Of a DNA stretch of 64,000 nt, positions 16,606 through 26,500 are shown one piece after another (positions within the stretch are counted from its first letter, which is position 1; every line of letters starts with the position of its first letter). The notes beneath the pieces were generated by a model that was not told the origin of the DNA, did no database searches, and was given only the letters and a program-made list of their open reading frames with translations. Both the position numbers and the translations under genes were made by a program. The DNA is from Acetoanaerobium pronyense (GTDB taxonomy: Bacteria > Bacillota > Clostridia > Peptostreptococcales > Filifactoraceae). The DNA lies in assembly GCF_017874355.1 (NCBI RefSeq), contig NZ_JAGGLI010000009.1, positions 25,354 through 89,353 of the forward strand. Direction: 5' to 3'.

Positions 16606-17499
16606 ATGAAAAAGCTTATCTTAGGTATTTTTTTAATCTCTTCATTACTCATCATTGGTGGTTGCTCTACTCAAGAAATGCCTGAGGAATCACCTCTTGA
16701 AGTAATAAGTGATGATGTGGTAGAAGGCTCTAAGGATGTTATTTTGGCTACAACTACAAGCACTCAAGATAGTGGCCTTCTTGATATACTAATCCCCGCA
16801 TTTGAAGAGGAAAGTGGTTATACTATAAAAACTATAGCTGTAGGAACTGGTCAAGCCCTTGAGATGGGAAAAAATGGAGATGCAGATGTGCTTCTTACCC
16901 ATGCACCATCATCAGAAAGAGAGCTTCTTGATAGTGGGGATATTATTAACTATAATCTAGTAATGCACAATGATTTTATAATAGTAGGCCCCGCAGAAGA
17001 TCCAGCAAGTATAGATGGCTCTAGTTCATCAGATGGCTTTGCTCAAATAGCAAATACAGAGTCTATATTTATCTCTCGAGGAGATGATTCAGGAACTCAC
17101 AAAAAAGAGCTTTCTATCTGGAAAAAAGCAGAAATAGAGCCTTCAGGTTCTTGGTATCAAGAAACAGGAAGCTCTATGGGGCAGACCTTAAAAGTCGCTT
17201 CAGAAAAATCAGGCTACACACTTACAGATAGAGCTACCTACCTAGCTCTACTGGATAACCTTTCCCTAGAAATACTAATTGAAGGAGAGGCTGATCTTCT
17301 AAATATCTATCATGTAATGCAGGTAAACCCTGAAAAATCCGACCTTATAAATGAAGATGGAGCTAGAGCATTTGTTGAATTCATGCTTTCTGAAAGAGGA
17401 CAAGCTCTGATTGGAGAATTTGGAGTCGAAGAATATGGCTCTCCATTATTTTTCCCAGACGGCGGAAAAGATCCAAAGGAATATGGATTAGATTACTAA
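16606..17499 (+). CDS. tupA: Tungstate ABC transporter substrate-binding lipoprotein
   Basis: 297 residues from ATG 16606, set by AAGGAGGAAATATTTT; the longer frame from 16507 has no ribosome site. A lipobox (IIGGC, Cys about 19) shows a lipoprotein. The mature part starts the PBP fold with ILATTTSTQDSGLLDILIPA; the TTTS motif that binds the oxyanion and THAPSSERELL are typical of TupA rather than ModA. Tungstate serves tungsto-enzymes such as aldehyde or formate oxidoreductases in anaerobes. It is followed by tupB and tupC. No molybdenum-cofactor riboswitch was recognised in the ~230-base upstream gap. Confidence 0.93.
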   Translation: MKKLILGIFLISSLLIIGGCSTQEMPEESPLEVISDDVVEGSKDVILATTTSTQDSGLLDILIPAFEEESGYTIKTIAVGTGQALEMGKNGDADVLLTHAPSSERELLDSGDIINYNLVMHNDFIIVGPAEDPASIDGSSSSDGFAQIANTESIFISRGDDSGTHKKELSIWKKAEIEPSGSWYQETGSSMGQTLKVASEKSGYTLTDRATYLALLDNLSLEILIEGEADLLNIYHVMQVNPEKSDLINEDGARAFVEFMLSERGQALIGEFGVEEYGSPLFFPDGGKDPKEYGLDY

Positions 17500-17506
17500 A
17501 AACTTA

Positions 17507-17536
17507 AAGCTCTTATCTAAAAAAAGATAAGAGCTT
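17507..17536 (+). terminator. Intercistronic hairpin between tupA and tupB
   Basis: Arms AAGCTCTTATCT and AGATAAGAGCTT flank six A. The following U run is short, so it may act as a partial terminator or a 3'-end protector that keeps the binding protein more abundant than the permease and ATPase. Confidence 0.65.
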
Positions 17537-17585
17537 ATTCATATATAAAATCTAGAAAATATTAAATTAAAAGGCGGTATTAAAA

Positions 17586-18281
17586 TTGAGACTAATCTTT
17601 GAAGGAGTCAGAGAAGCAATAAAGCTGATAGTTAGTTTTGACAAAGATGTGATGTTTATAACATGGACTAGCCTAAGGATAGCCATCATTTCTACATCTC
17701 TGGCTATGCTTTTTGGCATTCCCTGTGGAATGGCTCTAGCTCTTAAAAATTTCCCAGGGAGAAAATTTCTAATCAGTCTCATAAATACTGGGATGGCTTT
17801 TCCACCTGTTGCTATAGGGCTTTGGGTGAGTATATTTCTATGGAGAAGCGGTCCACTCGGAAGTCTCCAGCTTATCTATACACCATCAGCCCTTATTATA
17901 GCTCAATTTGTAATAGCATTTCCTATGATAGCAGGGTTTACAGTTGCTGGAATACAACAGCTCAGCCCTAAGATTCACATTCAGATACTTTCCCTTGGAG
18001 CTACAAAATTTCAGTATACTTTAGCCATCATCAAAGAAACAAAGCTTCCAATCATAGCGGCAATAATCGCAGGCTTTGGCGCAGTAATCTCAGAGGTTGG
18101 GGCATCAATGATGGTTGGCGGAAATATCAAAGGCTCTACAAGGATGCTTACAACTGCAACTGTTCTTGAAGTTGCAAAAGGAAATTTTGGAACAGCCATG
18201 GCCTTAACCATAATACTTATGACTATTGCATACATTGTAACCCTTTTACTTACATTAGTTCAGCAGGAGAAAAGAGAATGA
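17586..18281 (+). CDS. tupB: Tungstate ABC transporter permease
   Basis: 231 residues with TTG at 17586 as the likely start behind AAAGGCGG. Five to six membrane segments. The coupling-loop EAA motif is seen around ILSLGATKFQYTLAIIKETKLPII. The C-terminus overlaps the ATPase gene by 4 nt. Together with TupA and TupC it forms the tungstate importer in the cytoplasmic membrane. Confidence 0.92.
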   Translation: MRLIFEGVREAIKLIVSFDKDVMFITWTSLRIAIISTSLAMLFGIPCGMALALKNFPGRKFLISLINTGMAFPPVAIGLWVSIFLWRSGPLGSLQLIYTPSALIIAQFVIAFPMIAGFTVAGIQQLSPKIHIQILSLGATKFQYTLAIIKETKLPIIAAIIAGFGAVISEVGASMMVGGNIKGSTRMLTTATVLEVAKGNFGTAMALTIILMTIAYIVTLLLTLVQQEKRE

Positions 18282-19333
18282 GACCTATATTATATGCTAA
18301 AAATCTAAAATGGAAAGTATCAAATAAAGATATCCTTGATATAAAAAGCCTTGAAATATATGAACATGAGAGACTGGCTTTAATAGGACCAAACGGAAGC
18401 GGAAAAAGCAGTCTCCTAAAAATCTTATCTTTTTTAGAGAACCCCACTCAAGGAGAGCTAAGAGCTTATTTTTCTGAGGATAGAAAGTCATTAATAGAAA
18501 AAAGAAGAAACATAGCAGCAGTATTTCAAGAACCTCTACTACTTAACATGTCAGTTGAAGATAATATTGGCTATGGATTAAAATTAAGAGGAATAAAAAA
18601 AGATAGATCTGAAAAAATAAGATACTGGATGGATAGGCTATCCATATCACATCTTAAGGATAGGCATCCCAGGAATCTCTCAGGAGGAGAAGCTCAAAGA
18701 GTAAGCATAGCAAGAGCTATGATACTAGAGCCTAAGATTCTTTTCTTAGATGAACCCTTTTCTGCACTTGATTCCCCCACAAAATCTCAACTTCTTTCAG
18801 AGCTATCCCAGATAATTAAAGAAGCTAATATTACAACTGTATTTATAACCCATGATTTTTCAGAAATACCTTTTATGGCAGATAAAGTTGCAGTGATGTA
18901 TGGTGGAAAGATTGTCCAAAGAGGCACTGTTGAAGATGTATTTTATAAACCGGCAAACGATGAAGTAGCTGAGCTTGTAGGCGCCGATATAAAACTATCA
19001 GGCTATATGATTGAAGACACGAGAGTAAGCCTTGAATACGGACTTTTTTTAGATTTGCCACAAAATAGTTCTTCTATTACGAATTCTGAGGTAAAATGTT
19101 ACATAAGACCTGAAGATGTAATGCTTGGCAAAGGCATCTCTAATAATTTTACTGGAAAAATAGTTGCCATATCACCCTATGGCCTTAATTATAAAATTAC
19201 CCTTAGCTGTCCACTACCTATTTCGGTAATACTTGATAAACATAAATTCATCAACCTCAAACCCGAAATAAATAATTTGCTCGATATCTACATCCCTAAA
19301 AACGCAATCCACATAACCCAACTACAAGAGTGA
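18278..19333 (+). CDS. tupC: Tungstate ABC transporter ATP-binding protein
   Basis: 351 residues. Walker A GPNGSGKSSLL (about 37), Q-loop VFQEPLLL, signature LSGGEAQRVSIARAM and Walker B ILFLDEPFSALD are all present. After residue ~240 comes a TOBE-like C-terminal domain (VKCYIRPEDVMLG). The start ATG overlaps the tupB stop (ATGA), so the two are translationally coupled. A dispersed hairpin repeat lies 15 nt past the stop. Confidence 0.93.
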   Translation: MRPILYAKNLKWKVSNKDILDIKSLEIYEHERLALIGPNGSGKSSLLKILSFLENPTQGELRAYFSEDRKSLIEKRRNIAAVFQEPLLLNMSVEDNIGYGLKLRGIKKDRSEKIRYWMDRLSISHLKDRHPRNLSGGEAQRVSIARAMILEPKILFLDEPFSALDSPTKSQLLSELSQIIKEANITTVFITHDFSEIPFMADKVAVMYGGKIVQRGTVEDVFYKPANDEVAELVGADIKLSGYMIEDTRVSLEYGLFLDLPQNSSSITNSEVKCYIRPEDVMLGKGISNNFTGKIVAISPYGLNYKITLSCPLPISVILDKHKFINLKPEINNLLDIYIPKNAIHITQLQE

Positions 19334-19348
19334 CGATGTGACGAGAGC

Positions 19349-19375
19349 GGGACGAGGGGACGTTTCGTTCGTCCC
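19349..19375. repeat. Dispersed GC-rich hairpin element, copy A
   Basis: A 27-bp GC-rich island (GGGACGAGGGGACG followed by TTTCGTTCGTCCC) in an AT-rich genome. Its outer arms GGGACG and CGTCCC pair. A reverse-complement copy with 22 of 27 identical positions is at 37726-37752, also just past a stop codon and in the same orientation relative to the upstream gene. Confidence 0.65.
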
Positions 19376-19424
19376 AGCCTTGGGCTATCATATTCATACA
19401 AAATTATATTAAGGAGACTGTAAA

Positions 19425-20258
19425 ATGAATAATTTGAATGGAATTGAATTGCTTGAAACACTGGTAAACTGTGCTCACTTTTTAAAAAATATATACCAAA
19501 CTGATGCAATAGTTGGGGTAACTGACAAGGAAAAATATCTTGCTTACTCCCCTGGAGAAACTTTGGATTTAGGAATAAAAGTAGGGTCTGAAGTAAAACC
19601 TGGAAGTGCTATACATACTGCAATGAAAAATAAAGAAAAAATTTCTTATGAGATTCCAAAGGATATTTGGGGTATTGCCGCTAAAGCAGTAGCTAGCCCT
19701 GTTTTTGATGAGTATGGTGATGTTGTTGGAGGAATCGCAGTAGTATTTAGCATAGAAAATCAATCTAAATTCCAAGAAATTATTACAGAATTTTCTTCTG
19801 CATTTGAGCAAGTAACCTCATCAATGCAAGATATTTCTGATGGTTCACAAAAGCTTGCAAAAGAAAGCGAAGGACTTTCTAGTTCTTCTAATGATACAAA
19901 GGAAAAATTGAAAAAAACTGACGAAATAACACAAATGATAAGCAGTGTTTCTAACCAAACAAATATGCTTGGATTAAATGCGGCTATTGAAGCTGCTAGA
20001 GCTGGTGAGGCTGGTAGAGGCTTTTCTGTTGTGGCTGATGAGATAAGAAGGCTTTCAGATCAAACAAGTAGTTCTGCAAAAAATGTAAAAGTACAAATTC
20101 AAGATATTACAAACTCTATTAATTCTATGGTTTCATCCATACATGAAATAAGTTCTGTAAGTGAGGAAACCTCTGCTTCTATCCAAGAAATAGCTGCTAC
20201 TATGGAGGAGTTAGCTGCTCAGCTTTCTGTTTTGGAAGACTTTGCAAAGAGTCTATAA
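19425..20258 (+). CDS. Soluble methyl-accepting chemotaxis-like protein
   Basis: 277 residues from ATG 19425 behind AAGGAGACTGTAAA. There is no membrane segment or HAMP. Residues 1-110 form an N-terminal sensor-like domain ([20 protein letters not shown], then [14 protein letters not shown]). Residues about 115-277 are a short MCP signalling coiled coil with the conserved hairpin tip [20 protein letters not shown]. This short cytosolic receptor type is common in Clostridia. It would contact CheA/CheW; the ligand is unknown. It ends about 100 nt before a terminator that separates it from the CRISPR array. Confidence 0.9.
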   Translation: MNNLNGIELLETLVNCAHFLKNIYQTDAIVGVTDKEKYLAYSPGETLDLGIKVGSEVKPGSAIHTAMKNKEKISYEIPKDIWGIAAKAVASPVFDEYGDVVGGIAVVFSIENQSKFQEIITEFSSAFEQVTSSMQDISDGSQKLAKESEGLSSSSNDTKEKLKKTDEITQMISSVSNQTNMLGLNAAIEAARAGEAGRGFSVVADEIRRLSDQTSSSAKNVKVQIQDITNSINSMVSSIHEISSVSEETSASIQEIAATMEELAAQLSVLEDFAKSL

Positions 20259-20358
20259 AAAACACGAGCTCTTGAGAGTTTCCAAAATCTTTTAGATTTT
20301 TTTACTCACCTACTACTTTATAGATATTGATATGTCCAATTTAGTTTTACTGAACTCT

Positions 20359-20398
20359 AAGCATGAGGGGTCTTCAAAATTACCCTCATGCTTCTTTT
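20359..20398 (+). terminator. Terminator between the chemoreceptor gene and the CRISPR array
   Basis: Arms AAGCATGAGGG and CCCTCATGCTT, then CTTTTG on the plus strand. It ends the chemoreceptor transcript and may also stop the leftward array transcript. The remaining bases of 20259-20452 show nothing else I can name. Confidence 0.75.
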
Positions 20399-20452
20399 GA
20401 CTAGTTGTCTTAAATTATATCTTCTTTGTCCTTTTGGAAACATAAAATTATT

Positions 20453-20482
20453 TTTTATATTTCATTTTTGTTCTATTAAAAG
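20453..20482 (-). repeat. Degenerate terminal CRISPR repeat (leader-distal end)
   Basis: 23 of 30 positions match the array repeat, including TTCTATTAA, and a 37-nt spacer-sized interval (20483-20519) follows before the first clear repeat. Decay of the last repeat marks the leader-distal end, which supports a leader on the cas2 side and leftward transcription. Confidence 0.85.
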
Positions 20483-20519
20483 TAAATAGTCCCTTTAAAG
20501 GGAATGGTTTAGAATGGCT

Positions 20520-23500
20520 ATTTGTATTCCATTCTGGTTCTATTAAGGGGGCTTACTAAAAAAGACTTTATTTGGAGTTTATACAAATTTACATTCCATT
20601 CTGGTTCTATTAAGGGTAATAACTGGAGAGTAGCAGAGCCGGGAATACTTTATATTTACATTCCATTCTGGTTCTATTAAGGGATAAAATCGGACAGGAT
20701 TTAGCAAAGAAGATTGCAAAATTTACATTCCATTCTGGTTCTATTAAGGGTATCGTTATTTCTGATTTTAGGTTTTTTTCAATTGCATTTACATTCCATT
20801 CTGGTTCTATTAAGGGTGAGCTGGAGTATAACAAGCTTATGTTTTTTCTAAGTATTTACATTCCATTCTGGTTCTATTAAGGGTCTTGCGCAACTGGTAT
20901 CAGATTCATGGCAAACTCCAATTTACATTCCATTCTGGTTCTATTAAGGGCCTATAGCAACTAAGCTAGTACCTCTTTACAAGAAAATTTACATTCCATT
21001 CTGGTTCTATTAAGGGGCTTATCAGCTACATTAAATGTAACAGATGCAGAGGGATTTACATTCCATTCTGGTTCTATTAAGGGGAATTGTAGCAACTCAA
21101 ACTAAACCCGTTACAAATAAATTTACATTCCATTCTGGTTCTATTAAGGGTAGACGAGGTTTATAAGCCTTTAAAATTGCAATATGATTTACATTCCATT
21201 CTGGTTCTATTAAGGGTGGGCTTGCGTAAAACAAGATGATAACATTGATATAATTTACATTCCATTCTGGTTCTATTAAGGGAGGGTATCAGATGTTTTA
21301 ATTCAGATACAAAACAAATTTACATTCCATTCTGGTTCTATTAAGGGAACAGTTTTGATGCATAGCCTTATATGGATTCAGATATTTACATTCCATTCTG
21401 GTTCTATTAAGGGTATTTTTAATTGTTTCATTTTATCAACTCCTTATTTGATTTACATTCCATTCTGGTTCTATTAAGGGTTTTAATCTCCTTTTAATTT
21501 TTTATATTTTAGTTTATATTTACATTCCATTCTGGTTCTATTAAGGGCAAATGTCAAATAATAAAATAGCACTAACTAATTTATTTACATTCCATTCTGG
21601 TTCTATTAAGGGTAAACCTAAAAATAATAAAATAAAGTTTGATCCACATTTACATTCCATTCTGGTTCTATTAAGGGTATCTAACTGATATAGACGCCAG
21701 ATATGAGGATATTTATTTACATTCCATTCTGGTTCTATTAAGGGGTGTGTGTAGTTTCCTGATGGTTGGACCGTGTTTCACATTTACATTCCATTCTGGT
21801 TCTATTAAGGGGTGTTAGTTGTGAGGTAGTTTTTTGATCCTTGATTACATTTACATTCCATTCTGGTTCTATTAAGGGATTGAAAACGGGTATTATAGTA
21901 ACTAAATTAAAAAAATTTACATTCCATTCTGGTTCTATTAAGGGATATTTTACAATTTTTAGATAATGAATTAAAAACACAATTTACATTCCATTCTGGT
22001 TCTATTAAGGGTTAAAAAAAATAAAATTTATGGAGGTCTTAAAAAAATTTACATTCCATTCTGGTTCTATTAAGGGAACGCTCATAAAGGGCAAATCTTT
22101 ACAAACTGCAATATTTACATTCCATTCTGGTTCTATTAAGGGTCAAGAAGAAATAACTATAATGTTTAATAAAAACAGATTTACATTCCATTCTGGTTCT
22201 ATTAAGGGTATATCAGTAGATAAAAACAAATATATGGATTATAATTTACATTCCATTCTGGTTCTATTAAGGGAAGAATTGTTTGAAATAATTGAAAACA
22301 AACTTTAAAAATTTACATTCCATTCTGGTTCTATTAAGGGCACCATTTGTAAAAGCTTCGGCTATAGATATTACAAGATTTACATTCCATTCTGGTTCTA
22401 TTAAGGGTTAAGGTGATTTTAAGAGAAGCGGTACTCGCTCATGTATTTACATTCCATTCTGGTTCTATTAAGGGATTTGTTTTGTGTGTGTGTAGTTGTG
22501 AGGTAGTTTTATTTACATTCCATTCTGGTTCTATTAAGGGAATGGATAATTGATAATATGATAGACTGTATTAGTTAATTTACATTCCATTCTGGTTCTA
22601 TTAAGGGGTAAATCCTATTATTTTTTACTTGATAATATCCTTGATTTACATTCCATTCTGGTTCTATTAAGGGTATTTGTTTTGTGTGTGTGTAGTTGTG
22701 AGGTAGTTTTATTTACATTCCATTCTGGTTCTATTAAGGGTAGTATATACGACTTAACTATCTATTATATTAGCGAATTTACATTCCATTCTGGTTCTAT
22801 TAAGGGTATTTTTTTTAATTGTAGTACCCGTTTTTAATTGCATATTTACATTCCATTCTGGTTCTATTAAGGGTATGACATGACGTTATACCCTTTACAA
22901 TAACTTAAAAATTTACATTCCATTCTGGTTCTATTAAGGGGGCTTTGACAATATAAACGCCTTAGAAGTAAAATAATTTACATTCCATTCTGGTTCTATT
23001 AAGGGCGTTATCACTACTCTGATAAGGTGATTATATCATTAATTTACATTCCATTCTGGTTCTATTAAGGGAGATAAGGACCATTCTCATACCAACAAGG
23101 AGATTGATATTTACATTCCATTCTGGTTCTATTAAGGGTCTGCATTTTGATGGTCGGACTTCTGCCCTCGGCAGGATTTACATTCCATTCTGGTTCTATT
23201 AAGGGAAATGAATAAGTGTCGGAATGTAATATATTTTGAAAAATTTACATTCCATTCTGGTTCTATTAAGGGTATGCGAGAGCTGAGAAGATTCGTTATG
23301 GAACATGGATTTACATTCCATTCTGGTTCTATTAAGGGGGACTGTTCAAGCAAATCACCCTTACATTCAACCCAATTTACATTCCATTCTGGTTCTATTA
23401 AGGGTCCCATCATCCAGCATCCTTACAACAAAGAATAGAAAATTTACATTCCATTCTGGTTCTATTAAGGGGTTTTAATCCAGACTCTTAACCTAGATAA

Positions 23501-26500
23501 TGATCAGATTTACATTCCATTCTGGTTCTATTAAGGGTTTGCTGTTGTGTTTACCCAATCTTCTTTATTATTATTTACATTCCATTCTGGTTCTATTAAG
23601 GGCTTCAAAGCTCATAACATTACCTCCTAAAATTAATTAATTTACATTCCATTCTGGTTCTATTAAGGGTTTATTAGAATTTCCTTTTCTCTCTCCACTT
23701 CTTCTAATTTACATTCCATTCTGGTTCTATTAAGGGCATATCCTAAGCAATAAAGTCTAGTCACTACATTTGTATTTACATTCCATTCTGGTTCTATTAA
23801 GGGTTTTCCCAGCATACTTACAAAATTCCTCAAATACCTCATTTACATTCCATTCTGGTTCTATTAAGGGCTTGAGTTCCCTGTGCTTGAATTATTATTT
23901 CATCCTCATTTACATTCCATTCTGGTTCTATTAAGGGTGATCTTCTCTTACTTTTTCTTCTAACTTATCCTCATTTACATTCCATTCTGGTTCTATTAAG
24001 GGAGTATGATTTGGTATATTGATGTCATGGGTATGACTATTTACATTCCATTCTGGTTCTATTAAGGGCTTACTTTTCCCATACTTCACCTCCTTATTCG
24101 GTTGTATTTACATTCCATTCTGGTTCTATTAAGGGTTGCTAAATGTTTTTGTGTTGTGACATTCTAGGCATATTTACATTCCATTCTGGTTCTATTAAGG
24201 GAGTTTATCAGGCTATGGTAGACCTTAGTAATAAGCTATTTACATTCCATTCTGGTTCTATTAAGGGTTTCTAAAAGAAATAGCAGATGGAAACGGTTTT
24301 CCTAATTTACATTCCATTCTGGTTCTATTAAGGGCATGCTCAGAGGGGCACCACTGGGATACTTGGGATAGATTTACATTCCATTCTGGTTCTATTAAGG
24401 GTTCTATTAAAGAGATTGAAAATGAGTATTTAAAGCTATTTACATTCCATTCTGGTTCTATTAAGGGATTCTTTTTTAGAGTATTTTGACAATAGAAAAG
24501 AAAATTTACATTCCATTCTGGTTCTATTAAGGGTCTAAACTTCCATATTTTAATCAAACTGATAAAAGAATTTACATTCCATTCTGGTTCTATTAAGGGG
24601 AAGGAACATATTTCTCAAATCCAAGACTTGAAGAATTTACATTCCATTCTGGTTCTATTAAGGGGCAAATTTTTTTAAATTTCTGCGTGTAATGTATAAA
24701 ATTTACATTCCATTCTGGTTCTATTAAGGGTAAGTTAGGATTATTTTTAATATATTCTTCTGAGATATTTACATTCCATTCTGGTTCTATTAAGGGATCT
24801 TAGTAGTTTTATTTTTTTCCTTCCTTTATATATATTTACATTCCATTCTGGTTCTATTAAGGGTGCGTTAACTTCTTAACTGAAATATCAAACTACACTA
24901 TTTACATTCCATTCTGGTTCTATTAAGGGTTGTTGGAAACTAAGGATAAGAACGGCAAAAAAGCATATTTACATTCCATTCTGGTTCTATTAAGGGATTG
25001 TAAGTCTAATTGAAAAACTAGGTACTAAAAAAAATTTACATTCCATTCTGGTTCTATTAAGGGAGTGCTTTATTTTAAAAAGAGTGTAGCCACTATTCAA
25101 ATTTACATTCCATTCTGGTTCTATTAAGGGTAAAAATGTTCAAGCTAAAGAAAATGCAGTTCAAAATTTACATTCCATTCTGGTTCTATTAAGGGAAATT
25201 CTATAGTTGGATTTTTTTCAGACTTTCTTAAATTTACATTCCATTCTGGTTCTATTAAGGGCTTACTAAATAACGATATTGGAGGTTTTGAAAAAATTTA
25301 CATTCCATTCTGGTTCTATTAAGGGTGTGTCCCACCCTATATATACAGATAGAGCAAATACATTTACATTCCATTCTGGTTCTATTAAGGGCGGTATGCT
25401 TCTTAGATGATACTCCATATCCTTGACTATTTACATTCCATTCTGGTTCTATTAAGGGGATATAATGTAATTAAGTTAATGAAAACTATAAAAAGATTTA
25501 CATTCCATTCTGGTTCTATTAAGGGAATTTTGTTTATATAAGCATATTCACCAAAGTGAATTTATTTACATTCCATTCTGGTTCTATTAAGGGTAGCAAA
25601 ACCATGCCTTTTTCCGTATTCAATAACCATATTTACATTCCATTCTGGTTCTATTAAGGGTGAACTCCCTTTTCTGTCTATAGTAGCTTGTTTTAAATTT
25701 ACATTCCATTCTGGTTCTATTAAGGGTCGGGGTACAGGCATAGGCTTAAAAAAGATATTTAAATTTACATTCCATTCTGGTTCTATTAAGGGAGAACGCA
25801 GTTAGATATTATTCTAATATATCTAAAAATTTACATTCCATTCTGGTTCTATTAAGGGAAACTGCTGACAGAATAGTATATGAAACGCTTCAAGATTTAC
25901 ATTCCATTCTGGTTCTATTAAGGGCTCATGGTTTTTTATAAGCTCCAAAACGTTTTTGTGAATTTACATTCCATTCTGGTTCTATTAAGGGATTTATACA
26001 GGTTATTGCATGGAGTGTGTCGTTACTTATTTACATTCCATTCTGGTTCTATTAAGGGCCAAGGATTATACGCCTTAGTAGCTCCTTCCCCTTTCATTTA
26101 CATTCCATTCTGGTTCTATTAAGGGCATTGTCTATTCTGTCAATTTCATGATTGTCTGTAGGATTTACATTCCATTCTGGTTCTATTAAGGGATCTTTGC
26201 AGTATTTCTCTGGCAATTTCTCAGTTACATTTACATTCCATTCTGGTTCTATTAAGGGTTATAAAATCCTGCTCTTGTTGCTTTGTTATTTCAGTATTTA
26301 CATTCCATTCTGGTTCTATTAAGGGTACCTTCTCAGTACGAAGGTTATAATAATGTTTTAATTTACATTCCATTCTGGTTCTATTAAGGGAGGAACAATG
26401 ATTTCTATAGGTAGGGGGTAGGTTAATTTACATTCCATTCTGGTTCTATTAAGGGCTATTATTTCAGCTTCTTTACCAGCATATCGCTCCATATTTACAT

